From positions 62,001 through 126,000 of the forward strand of contig JAODTK010005632.1 in the NCBI GenBank assembly GCA_026419785.1: DNA of 64,000 nucleotides. Reading direction: 5' to 3'. The notes under the pieces were generated by a model, which was not told the origin of the DNA, searched no databases, and saw only the letters and a list, made by a program, of their open reading frames with translations. Every line of letters begins with the position of its first letter. Within the stretch, counting starts at the first letter, position 1. Positions 8,603-19,900 of the stretch are shown here, one piece after another. A program made the position numbers and the translations under genes. The stretch comes from Sclerodactyla briareus. Taxonomy: Eukaryota > Echinodermata > Holothuroidea > Dendrochirotida > Sclerodactylidae.

Positions 8603-11439
8603 GTAAAGTATTTAACACAATTCGAGACTATCGTGAATTTAGTGCAGGTGCTTCATTCCAGGATCATATCGGGCCAACGCCTACGCAGGACATTTCACAA
8701 TGCTTCGAGTCGGGGCGTTGCCAGAGTTCCGCCCGTTTGTTGCGACGACTAACAAAAAAGGCATTGGGTAGATTCAATCTGCTATTTTGGATAACGCTCG
8801 GCTATCATTTCTGAGATTATTCCGTATCACAGGTTTCTCCGACCAGCATCAAACTATCCTATTTCGAGGTTTCCTCTTTCGTATATAATAATATAAAATA
8901 AAACTACATCGTAGAGGAGGTAACAGAACAGGTAGAAGTGTTTTAGGGTAAATACTTACAACGGTAGTATTTACCCCAAAATCGATAGAGCAACTTTTAC
9001 GCGCACCAGCCCAGGAATAAAATATTCGGCATCTCCTACCAAGTGCCCTAGGAATCCATCCAACCTGGGCGTACCAGGGACTCGTATGGATCAAATACTG
9101 CAAAGTAGAGCCCAAAAACCCAGGCCGGAAACAGGCAAGGGGCAGCAAATACCCTGCTTGTCTAGTATAAAAATGCAGTCATATTAGGCACTACTTATAT
9201 AGCAACCAAGGCCAAAGACAAGGCAACCCAATATAGAATTATAGCGACAATCCCCGCCAAAATTGTTAGCACAAAACTTCCCGTAATACCGTATTTAAAG
9301 ACTGGACAGTCAATTTGGCCGGTTTGGACGGAGACCATGTGGCAGACCCCCTCCGCCCGTGTCAATGTGGGGAAATATCTAGGATAGAATGACAATAATG
9401 ACATTCAACATTGATCGGGGGCGCGGGGGTTTGGCATGAACGTGCAGTTTTGTTCCAACTACTTTTGGCGGGGACTGTAGGTTTATAAACTACCAATGAG
9501 CGCTCAATGGTTGGCCTAAGCCTAGCCTAACCTAGAGAAGTTGGAGGCCCTAGAAGCTGCTTATAAACGTGGCAATTTGCTCTTATAATATTTAAGAAAT
9601 ACTTGATACAACAGTTGGTAGTATTCTCTGCCTCTGGCCTAACCGTAGATTCCTTGATGTAGCACTGTATAAAAGTTGATCTGCACTGGCTGGCTTTCCA
9701 AGATGGAGTGACCATGTACTGCACAGCTGTATACACAGCTTCCACATATCAAAATCTTGACCTCATTAACATAAAAGTCAAATTAACATATGATGAATAT
9801 TCTCTGTATATTCATTCGAAAAGTTGTAGTTAAAGTCAGTCAGATAAAGTCAACAATACAGAGTCACATTAGAAAATTACTGATTTCATTGAAATTATTT
9901 AGGACCTCCAGTGATTACCAGTAGCAATTTGTGTGTATGTACAATTGTGCAAGGTAATATTTCAACGTCGTTTTGTAATTAGAGGTAATTGGAGCAGTAG
10001 CCTAGAAGAGGAGGGGGGGGGGGCGGAGGGGGTAGGGGGTAGCCGTCTGGAGAGTTCACAAATTGTGGGTCATCTAGAAGTACAAAATAGCAACGTTCGT
10101 CCCGCATGCATTTTCTGATGCGTGTGTTGCAGGGGCATTAGGAAAATCATCGCGAAATGATGCTAACTAGGCTCCGAGACAACCAAAGAGCAGTTTGATC
10201 GCGTAATGACTGGTATTAGCATGTGGAACCGAGATAACCCGGGCCAGACATTCTGTTGGCTGCGCGTACCCGTCAGATCCCAGTTACCCGGATACCCCTC
10301 CCCCTTCCACAAAAAGAGAACTATAAGTTAACCACCCAGCCCCCCCCCCAAAAAAAAAAAAACAAGCTCTGATGTACACAATTCAAACCAAGTGAACAAT
10401 ATTCTTGAGACTCACAGCCATCACAAATGACTGGTGCGAGATATGTGGAGTTTATGAGGTTAGCTCGTGGGGCATACTAGTAGGAACGAAGTAGGAGTAA
10501 GTAGGATAGGAATTGTGTATGAGTAAATGTACTTTGGAGATGACTACGGGCAGACATGGTGGGTAGTGGATTTGGTGCACCAAAGATAATATGACATGCT
10601 CACCCTCAGTTACGTACTTCAGAACCTCCAAAAAGTATTCTACATGGAATTGCCTGGATTGGCTGTTCAAACATGCAGTTGTTGAACGTCAAGTGGGCAG
10701 TGGTAGCAGACGACCTAACCTTGGTGAGCGCTTTCTTGGCCTAGTCTACCAGGTCGATTTTGCTTAGCTTCAGTTCGAATCCTCCGGGTTTTTATAAGTC
10801 TCTCTTAGGCCTGCAGGAAGGAGGTTCGTCAGGGATGGTATAGGCACAATGAATAGTTAGAACGATCTTTTGCTGAATTGAATCTTCTCGAGATTTTTTC
10901 AAAATGTTCATTCTCAGTGAGTCTGCAGTGAAGGGTATTAGGCCAACGCGTTCATTTCTCCAAAGATGGTTGTTGGGCGTGATTTTGGTCTCCGATGTTG
11001 AGCCTCCCCCAAGTAGGAAAGGTTCCTGAATAGGCTGAATTCGCAGGGCTGAATTCGCAGCTGTGTTTATTCTGAGCACGGCGAACGTGCAGCTCTCCTT
11101 CGTACATATTTTACCATTTTGAAATGAATCAGTTGGTGGAAATCCCTATAATTACTGCAGTATTCGAGTTCGAGACGATCTAGTACTTCGTAGGAGATAC
11201 TTTGGCTTGATCCTCACAACTTTTAAACTCCTTTCAGCAGACCAAGATGGCTCAGCAGGCTAGGCTCCAGATGCGAATTGGTGGATGTGTCTTGATTATG
11301 ATAAATCCTTTGACAATCCAACACCCAAAAAATGGTGGTGATCCACTACTCGAGGAACAGAGCTTCTCATTCATATTGTTGGAAGATCGCCTATATCAAA
11401 TGAATCGTGGAGCATTTCGAAGAGTTGAATCGCTTTTTC
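8603..11439. other. non-coding, no gene recognised
   Basis: There is no convincing coding block. The first 150 bases could be a very decayed continuation of the receptor's C-terminal region (weak). There are G/C and A homopolymers at 10012-10022 and 10342-10363, and a faint tRNA-like A/B-box pair near 10735-10790. The last kilobase adjoins the minus-strand LINE and may hold its unrecognised 3' end. Confidence 0.4.
8942..8980. repeat. short inverted repeat
   Basis: TTTTAGGGTAAATACT is followed after about 8 bases by its near-perfect reverse complement, AGTATTTACCCCAAAA. It is a small palindrome of unknown role. Confidence 0.5.
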
Positions 11440-11475
11440 TAGTGACCTCCCAGGCACGAAGGCGTCGATATCTCG

Positions 11476-11796
11476 CTAGAGGACGTCACAGTCGCTTGAA
11501 GAAGATATTTTGCTATAAGACACTGCAACTTGGGTTGGAAGGTTATTAATATATATGAGGCATTATAAAAGGCCCAGTACTTTCCCTTGTGGAACCCCAG
11601 TTCGATGGTGTTTAGTTGATCTCTCTCCCTAGAGGACGTCACAGTCGCTTGAAGAAGATATTCCGCGCTACACGACGCACTGTAAACAGACGAATCTTAT
11701 CCAAGAAGAAGGACCTTAATAAAAGCATTAAAAAAAGGCCCAGTACTGTCCCTCGTGGAACCCCATATTCGATGCGTGATCTAGCCGATCTCTCTC
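11476..11796. repeat. 153-bp tandem duplication inside the LINE
   Basis: CTAGAGGACGTCACAGTCGC starts at 11476 and again at 11629. Both units continue through AGGCCCAGTACT and GTGGAACCCCA to GATCTCTCTCC. The duplicated segment contains the reverse-transcriptase GVPQG motif on the minus strand, so the element carries that box twice. The units differ by substitutions and small indels, so the duplication is not recent. Confidence 0.8.
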
Positions 11797-13366
11797 CATC
11801 AATCTAAGAGATAGTAATCCAGTCTTTAAAATCCACCCTGATTCCCATGTTCTGACGAAGTATTCTTGGTAGAAGGTGGTGGAGGACTGTGTCAAAGGCT
11901 TCGGTAAAATCCATGATTATCAGGTCAACTTGACTTCGGTCTAAAATTCTTGCATAGTCTTCGATATGTTTCGCAGGATCCCTTTTTGCAGAATCCATGC
12001 TTTGCTGTCTGGAAGTATGATTCATGATATGGCGGTGTATGATATGTTCTAATAGTTTGCAGCAGATGCATGTCGGGGAAATTGGACGATCGTTGGCTGG
12101 GCAAGATCCGTCACCTTACTTGGAGATTGGAGACATGTTCGCATCAAGCCAGCCAGTCAATCTAATGATTCCTGGAGCAAAAAGCAAAAGTAGCGAACAC
12201 ATCTTGTCGCTTGCTCTTTATAAAATTCCAGAAGGGTCTATTGTTCTCATATTGTAAGCTAGTACTGTTAACGTTTTCATACAGAACGTGTACTGTTTCC
12301 TAGTCTTCCAATCGGCCTGGCGCTTGGGACGCTTGAGCTTCTCCCACAAGAAGCCATCAATGGCTTTACGAGCCTTTTGATAAAGTGACTGTCTATTCTT
12401 TTACGGATTGAGTTGCGTCCGTGATCCAAGGGCTGCTAGGTCTATAGGAGCTAAGCTCAGTCGGTACGTGCTACTCTATGGCTTTATTCGGAAGATGTCC
12501 ACCAGAAGTCTACATCTATTTCCAAGGAGGTGCGATTTAAGAGATGTTGGTACCAAGCCTCCATTTCATGGGTGATTTGAGTGAATTTATTCTTCTTGAA
12601 GAGGACAATCCTTCTCCGGGGAAATTTTACGAATTTGGCTTCGATACGTGCATCAATAACAGACACCATCATCATGGTCGCTGATTCTGGCTTGGACACT
12701 CACTTTGTTAACAGAGAGGACAATTCGTGAGTCGAAGGTCAGGAATGTTCCTGTCTCTAGTGGTTACACCTACTCCCTGTCCATGGCAATATCAGGTATC
12801 ATTTTGATCGGCCCTGGATACATAGTCGCAGTTTGAGTGAGTTTGTCTCCCACTCAATATCGAGGAGAATGGTATCACCTGAAAGCCATGTCGCTTCCTG
12901 TTTGGGAATTTTCTCGATGATAATTTCCAGTTTGTTCATGTAGGGCATTGTCTGTTTGTCAGGCTCCATATAATACACTAGTAATGTCACAGGGGTCACT
13001 CTTCTGACTTAAATACTCCCACAAACCACCTCACAATGACTTTAGATTTCCCTTTCTTCTTGTACATTATAGGCTATATTATTTGCTAAGAAGACAACGC
13101 CATAAGAGTCCAGTCTATCTTTGCTATAAACATCAAGTTTGATGGGAAGACCTCGCCGGGGCGATACCGTCATTAGACGAGACTCTACTACTACTAGAGT
13201 TCCTACAATCTGGGTCATCAGTGTCAATTAGGTTTTGGAAATTTAATAGTTTGGCCCGCAAGCTTTGGCATTCATGGTCAGTATCTCTAAGGACTCCTGT
13301 CTCTGTCGATTCTAGACAGGCTGTTTAATGGGAGTTGAGTAACAGGTTGGACAGTCACTGACCGTA

Positions 13367-13392
13367 GGCCTGGCCTGGCCTGGCCTGGCCTG
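13367..13392. repeat. GGCCT pentanucleotide microsatellite
   Basis: About five uninterrupted copies of GGCCT. Confidence 0.9.
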
Positions 13393-13490
13393 CATGGAGT
13401 TATCAATGGTCGATAGTGTTGCAAAACTATCGGTAGTACTAGTGCCCTGGCTTCATCCAAAGAATGAAGCACATTTGGGAAGGGCACACC

Positions 13491-15925
13491 TACAGCAAGT
13501 CCAGGAATAAGATGAGTGGGAGGTTGTAATCCAGGAAACGGGATTGGGTCACGCCACTGCCAACCTAGCGCTAACCTATGCTGTTTTATATGCTAACCAG
13601 TTGACCAACTTCCACACAGAGCTTATCGGGTAGAGCAAAACAGAATGCTGGCTGTGGTCCCATCTATTATTAAGTGGTGGGTTGGGTGCACTGTTAAGTC
13701 GGTTGATTCACTCATACCATGATTACCAGAAAGACTTCTCATTTACATTGAATTCGATTTTTTATTAATAGATCGGAGTTGTAATGCTGTTTTCAAAATA
13801 GGACCATGTGTGCTCGGTACCCCAGTTAACGTATATTCATGATTAATGAGAAATGTTTACCCCAGCATTCAAACAGTACTGCAGCGATTCCACTCAGGAC
13901 GAGCTCAAATCCGAGTCCAGAGCAACGTTTCCGAGTCCGAGTCCGAGTCCGAGTCCGAGTCCGAGTCCGAGTCCGAGTCCGAGTCTATGTAAATCTTGAC
14001 ACATTCGATGTTATTAATGCACCGTAATAAGGACTTCACGGGAACATTCATCTAGCTCTAACGAAGGAAGCTGTATTATTATCTATATTCTTAAAAGGCA
14101 AAGAAGTTCTCAATGGACTGAAGTAGACCGTATCATTCGCATGAATATGAACTATATTGTTGTGACGCTTGCACTGGTAGTGCCATTGATAACAATTGAA
14201 TCTATGTTGTATGTACGAGTTTGAACCCTGGCTGAGCAACCGCATGTTGCAGCTCATATTGACTGAAGTGATACACGCTGGCATCATAAGGGTCTAACCA
14301 CCATCACCCAGGACCGCCTTGAAACTCAGGATCTCTTGGCACTATACAAGCTAGAACTGGATTGCAGTAGTGGGCATTACTTCTCTGGTATAATTCTACA
14401 GTAGGGAGAAAATAACACAAACTCGATAATTAGACTTATCTGATTATGTTAAATCCACATTCCAACTTGATTTCAAATGTTGCCTGATCTTCATTGATAC
14501 AAACACCCTATGGCACTAGCATATCATATTGTCATGTTTAATTGTATCATAGAGGCTAAAAGGCCTGAGCGTCATTGAATATTCAGAGATGACCATTGTG
14601 TCATATGACATGCGCGTACACACACACCGCCAACATTGGGACAGTGCAGTGTCAGATGATACCATACCTTCAGTTATATATGTGTCTTGGTTTATATTAA
14701 CCTGGGTGGATCGTATTGGGATTCCATTTCAGATGTTACTTAGTAAACCAAAACCAGGTTGGTGATAATTAAGTGAACGACAAATATCCATCAAAGTCAA
14801 ACAAAATGTTGAGAAACACATACTGTGAACATTGCTGATCTTAAAACCATAAGATGCAAAAAAAAAAAAAAACCTCAATTAATTCAGTCTGAGCAATTAA
14901 TAAGATATATTTTCCGTCTAATTCTGAAGTATTCTGCAAAAACAATTTGACAAAGTTATGGACTCGCATTCGACTCTCCACATTTAGAAAACATCAGAGA
15001 AATTCCGAACAAAATCTCTAAAACCTATGGGTCATATCCCCATTCTTCCAAATCTGATGAGCTATATATGCCTGAGAGTCTGTGAATCTCAATGACTGAA
15101 TAGGCGGCAAAGAGAATTCCATAAAAAAAAAAAAAAAAAAATTCCCTAGGAGATCGAAAAGTTCTTTCTCCCTTGAATTGACGAAAATGAACAAAAATAT
15201 TGTAGGACTTATCTCTGGACTCATGCTGGAAAAGCCTGAGTTCTGATTCCGGACATTGAGTTCGACCCTTGAAGACGAGTACGAGTCCAATGAGCCCGAG
15301 TCACGATTCCGGAATCATGAGTCTTAGAGTTCAGACTTGAGTCCGATTCCGATCTTGTGTACTACAGCACTGCTGTCAAGTAACACTTCGCTCAGCCCCA
15401 GGTACATCGTAGGCCGCCCGGAACATGCTTATAGCAATGAGCATTTTCCTGGTATCAGAGTCTCAATCAAACAATGGCTAACCGATGTCCATATCCTCTC
15501 CCAGCATGCTCAAGTTGACTAGGAAGAGCCATGGGAGCGGTACGCATGCGTGGCTCGGCGGCAGATATCATCTCACGATAAATCGATATTGTGGCTGCTG
15601 CATCGGTAACTTTTTATATCATCGTGACATTCCGTATCTATATCATATCGCATTGGACGATCTCCTATCGGAACGTCCAGTGGTCGTCGCCGTCGTTTCA
15701 CTTGCTGGTCATACTCAGACAGACCCCCAGCCAAAAAGGATACACATTATTTAAATCAGTGATTATGAACCTGTCACATTACCAATTTTACGTGACCAGC
15801 TTGTACAATTGACAGGCCATATACGTTTCTAGACTTACCAAAATCGTTTTTAAAAACCCGCGGTATAAAGTTTTTCTACGAGGATTTTCATCAGTGATTT
15901 ACCCTCTATTTTGCCAGACTAACAA
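13491..15925. other. non-coding with GAGTCC-type repeats
   Basis: No gene is recognised. Degenerate GAGTCCGAGTCC words occur at 13900-13990 and again at 15240-15360. A-runs are at 14859-14873 and about 15123-15140. These look like microsatellite and retroposon tails. Confidence 0.4.
13931..13985. repeat. CCGAGT hexanucleotide microsatellite, about 9 copies
   Basis: Uninterrupted CCGAGT units. Translated it gives alternating Arg/Val, an artefact of the repeat rather than a protein. Degenerate copies of the same unit recur near 15280-15360 and 23200-23240. Confidence 0.95.
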
Positions 15926-16415
15926 TACCACTCACAAGCTCTCCAGTTCAACTCGGCTCACAAGTCCTGGGCTAATAAAGGGCTTGCAAACTGACCAATT
16001 TGTTCGATCAGGTGTAATAAATTGTGTTTAATCGACAATATCACGGAACCAATTGCTAATTGACAGGTGCACGGGGATTTCATGAGCTTATCGAAGTCGT
16101 TTCAACCCAGCCCTGAAAGTTTTTAGCCAGTATATGGATTTCCAAAGTGGGCAAATAGTTTAGTTAGCATTTTTATTACAACATGTTTTTACCACCACAC
16201 CTTGAACTATACCCCGCCTATTCTAGTGTGGGTGGCAAAAATTACACAACATTGTGTGAATATACACAACCAGCATGATTTATACAGTGTGACTTATGTA
16301 ATTTCTTTACACAACACCAGAATAGGTGTGCTTTTTTATGGGTGCACAAATAGTTCAGAAGGAGAGTACCACTCACAAGCTCTCCAGTTCAACTCGGCTC
16401 ACAAGTCCTGGGCTA
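15926..16415. repeat. 49-bp exact direct repeat flanking a 392-bp insert
   Basis: The sequence TACCACTCACAAGCTCTCCA and the following 29 bases occur identically at 15926-15974 and 16367-16415. The second copy overlaps the 3' end of the DIRS-like fragment. The intervening sequence includes a MITE-like palindrome. A 49-bp duplication is too long for an ordinary target-site duplication, so local duplication or recombination between DIRS-related copies is likelier. Confidence 0.85.
16215..16328. mobile_element. MITE-like element with imperfect inverted ends
   Basis: The left end CGCCTATTCTAGTGTGG is mirrored by ACAACACCAGAATAGGTG at the right, and the inner sequence (ACACAA words) is also partly palindromic. 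It is non-coding and about 114 bp long. Confidence 0.5.
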
Positions 16416-16722
16416 GGAGAAAGCTCACAAAGTATCGATTGTTGTACTCCACAAATTGATTGAGTTCTTTCAGATTGAGAATCAGCCGGAATGTGTCATC
16501 AGGTTCCGGCTGGAGAAGACTGGGAATAATAACACCCCCTCGCATTGGTCTCTGGTTTACGACACCTTTCGCTTGAAGTTTAGCCACTTCATTCGTTGGA
16601 TTTGGACATGATTTATTTTGCCAACGCAAATTGTGGAGTTAGAGATGACAGAAGACTGGAACTCAATCTGATAGCCCTTCACACATTGTAAAATGGCTGG
16701 GTCGGGAGTGAGTTTCTCCCCA
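16399..16722 (-). mobile_element. DIRS-like reverse transcriptase fragment
   Basis: The minus strand reads GEKLTPDPAILQCVKGYQIE and then, after a frameshift, KLQAKGVV and FRLILNLKELNQFVEYNN. This order (Thr-Asp-Pro...Ile-Leu...Val-x-Gly-Tyr, then a Lys-Gly-Val turn, then the Arg-Leu-Ile-Leu-Asn-Leu-Lys strand) is characteristic of the N-terminal part of DIRS reverse transcriptases. DIRS elements integrate with a tyrosine recombinase rather than a DDE integrase; no recombinase or split inverted terminal repeat is visible here. Only about 100 codons are left and the YxDD region is missing. Confidence 0.65.
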
Positions 16723-16920
16723 ATAATGGTTTGAAAAACTTAGGCCTATGTCACAACGATCAAATGAGCCACGATCAAACGACAGCCGACGGGTTGTTGG
16801 AGCGGCAAATTATTAATACAATGTCAGCCTTGCATGGCAACCTTTTTATCTCTTCGGTCCCGAAGACCAGAGGAGATATTGTCGTCAGTTTAAACCATTT
16901 CACCTATATATACGTTGATG

Positions 16921-16945
16921 GTTGCCATAGCAACGGTTGCTATGG
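16921..16945. promoter_or_regulatory. palindromic X-box-like (RFX) site
   Basis: GTTGCCATAGCAAC matches the RFX X-box consensus (GTNRCC, 0-3 spacer, RGYAAC). It is followed at once by GGTTGCTATGG, so the whole block is palindromic. A third half-site (GCATGGCAACC) lies near 16832. Sequence match only; no gene start is recognised beside it. Confidence 0.4.
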
Positions 16946-19900
16946 TACAATAGTGGTGGTTAGGACTCATCCACTGAGGGGTCCCTATGGTGGGTGCCCC
17001 TGGGTGTTGGGTGAATGATGTGGTCACTCGGAACGGTGTTAGTGAGGGGTCCGGGATTAGGTTTAGTGTTGGTAACAATTAGAATTTGGGATACTACTCC
17101 CATTGGAATCTAACCCTAACTCTACTGTCTAACAATAATCTCATGGGCATCCATGTTTAGACATGCTATACATTATTATAACCGATCAATGCTAATCCCA
17201 GACATCCTCGCCTATGTTACAGCTAGCAGTGTGAATTTACCTTTTAAGCAACAGTCTCCTGGCCTACGTTATAGCGAGTAACTATAGGCTGGCCCATCTA
17301 GGTTAGTTGGAACTTCACATTGAGTGTTATTGCCCTAACTTAGTCAAAATAAATACTGTTTTGGACAAAAATGGCACCGCCGGCAACCTTCACGTCCCCC
17401 CCTCTTCCTGAGAGCCAGAGCAAGTTATCCAGATATATCCTCAATCCCTCACCACCTCTGTTCGCCAGCTAACACCAACCCAGCAAGAATCCTCTGATGT
17501 TTCTCGCTGATGGCTGCTTGAAGCCAGCAGACACGTCAGGCATACTGTCACAGGATGAAATCCAATATCATAATAGAGGAATACTTTGGGGAAAATACCT
17601 GAAAAATACAGCCATTTCATTAAATGACACATTGTCACAGACGAATTTGTAACTTTCAATCAGGCAGGCAGACTGTATCCAGCGAAGGAGGCTGAGCAAA
17701 ATCTGGCCCAAGGGAAAAATGTGGGTCCATTTGTTTTGAGGAAAAAAAACCCTTGGAAAACTTTGGGCGGATGTCTCATCAGGGTGTGAAAGTGGTGGGT
17801 TCCTTATTCAGTGTTATTCCTCCGGAGAAATTACAAATTGTCAGCACAGTCCGGAGGCAAATAATGAAGGACCTCAAGAACAAAGAATCGAAGGAGAGGG
17901 AATGGGGAAAAGCATGGAGAAATAGTGGAACTTTCCCCCCCCCCCCCAATCCAGTAGATTGGGAAGTTGGGAATAAATGAAATATTCTCGAAAATTTACA
18001 TGAGCCCAAATGACATTGAGGGTAAATGGGGTATAGTGAGGTACGGGGATGTCTACTGTTATGAAGCCCATCCCACTCACCCCAATGTTATCTCAACTTA
18101 GAGGTCCCTTCCCCATCCCCCGATCCACCCCCCCCCTCTCCCGTTCCCTCTCGGAGCGAGAAACCCTGGGAGGAAATGTAGCCTAATGATATTTGAAATA
18201 TGTTTTTGAGAATGGACTGCACAAGTATTTGGTGACCCCATTCCACTAATACGGGATTGAAATCTCTAGGAGCCAATCTGAAAGAGTCCTGACAACATCA
18301 AATTCAATTATCAAAAACCCAAATCGTCTTGGAAGACTTGGCGAAGAAAAGGCTCGCACCGGAATTCTAGAAGTCTAGGTTGAGTATAGAGTTCTAGACC
18401 ATTATTCTTATCTCACCACTTCACACTTATGTGCACAACTGATGTTTAGCAGCTTCCCAGGCGGATTTCCCTACAAACCAGAACGTGTTTAAACCATGAT
18501 TGTTGTGTTAGAAAAGTTTTATAACCACTAATCTGGTGTTTGTAGGAGTTCTTGCCAGTAAAAACTTTTCTGAAGGTTTGTGAACTTCTGAAGACTGCAT
18601 TCTTTTCAGTGATGAAGGTGAATTATTTTTGTTAAAATATTTCAACTCCGGGCGGGTCCCCCCTCGTCTGTCTATTGATTCTCTACCAAGTTCCAGGTTT
18701 ATTCCGTCATATGTGACATTCGTTCATTCTGCTATACGTTTCATACACTATTCAGTATCTATTCCCAAGATTAAATCTATAAACCCGATCACCACGCAGG
18801 GCAGTTCCAAAAGAATTGTAAAGGCACTACTTGGTTTTAAGGATACATGATAAGTCCGAGTATTTTGGAGTAAATTGTGGAAAGAAACAATACATTAATA
18901 CATTACTTTTTAAATTATGTACTTATGTTAAACTTTTTTCAGAGGGGAGGCGTAGACCCACGCGGCCATGGGGAAAACATTCCGTTACCAGATTATGTTT
19001 TATAAAATTGACAGATTGTGAAAAAGTTCGGAACACCATTCAACCATAATCTCGGGCACAATTTGGTCACTTAAGTAGGTAATATCGCGAAGAATGGACG
19101 GTGTCGTTCAAGTGAGGTCGCGACTGGAACTCGTTTTTTTTTAAGTTCCAGTCTATTGGAAACTGATATGCATTGACATATTTTCGTGGTGGTCTGAGGT
19201 ATAAATAAAATCGTCTCACGGTATACCGGAACTTATTCTGCAGTGACGAACAATCGTGGCGACATAACGTTGGGATGGCGAGCAGCAGCCGAGCCAGCCC
19301 TAGGCGAGAAGCATAGCAGCATATTGAAATTCCACCAGCATTCACCTCGTGCCGGCTTCTGACACTTTATATGATATTCTACAACCCCAAGCTATCAGTT
19401 ATTGTGAATACAGATTCCGATTGGGCTAATCACAATCACGTGGCCATACGTTCTTATTCGAAGAAGAGAACAGTTATTTTTGCGATAAACAGCCGCTGCT
19501 CAGAGTAAAGAGTAACACACTAATCGAATACTTGCTCGCTTTACTGGTCTTAAGAGGGCGTATGCTTCAAACGGAATCCCCAAAAAAGGGCGGTCGAAAA
19601 ACGATCCCGGAACGTTCATGGTCGCACGGGCAAACCCCCCCGCGTTCGGCTACGTGGTTTGTACGTGCGTCTCGGTTTAATACGCACAGCACGCACTGCT
19701 AATCGTTTGTGTATGATACACAATGCACTCCCATAGTATCTAATGCAATAGTAACCCTAGCTGCTTATTTACGTTTTAGAGATACAAAGATATAGATCTA
19801 GGAGACATAAGATATCTCTAATCGTTTGGTTTAATTCCAATTTGGGGTGTAGAATACAATTAAACTAAGCATGGCCAACTTTTACAGTTCATAAACAGTC

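Larger units (their letters stand above)
11440..13490 (-). mobile_element. L2-like non-LTR retrotransposon ORF2, decayed
   Basis: This element reads on the minus strand. From the right, an endonuclease-like part (about 13230-12780) includes DSYGVVFLANNI and MNKLEIIIEKIPKQEATWLS, matching the AP-endonuclease region of L2/CR1 elements. The reverse transcriptase follows, with NDRPISPTCICCKLLEHIIH (about 12110-12060) and then DRSQVDLIIMDFTEAFDTV, the box that carries the first catalytic Asp (11970-11890). Next comes a GVPQG-type motif, which occurs twice because of a local duplication. ORF2 of such elements nicks the target and copies the RNA at the nick. Frames change repeatedly and no full ORF survives. 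The 5' end and 3' tail were not located. Confidence 0.8.

Noticed and set aside
10735-10790. A-box/B-box pair resembling a tRNA
   Set aside because: Only the B box (AGTTCGAATCC) is good and no cloverleaf forms.
17100-17130. Telomere-like TAACCCTAAC words
   Set aside because: A single copy only; no array.
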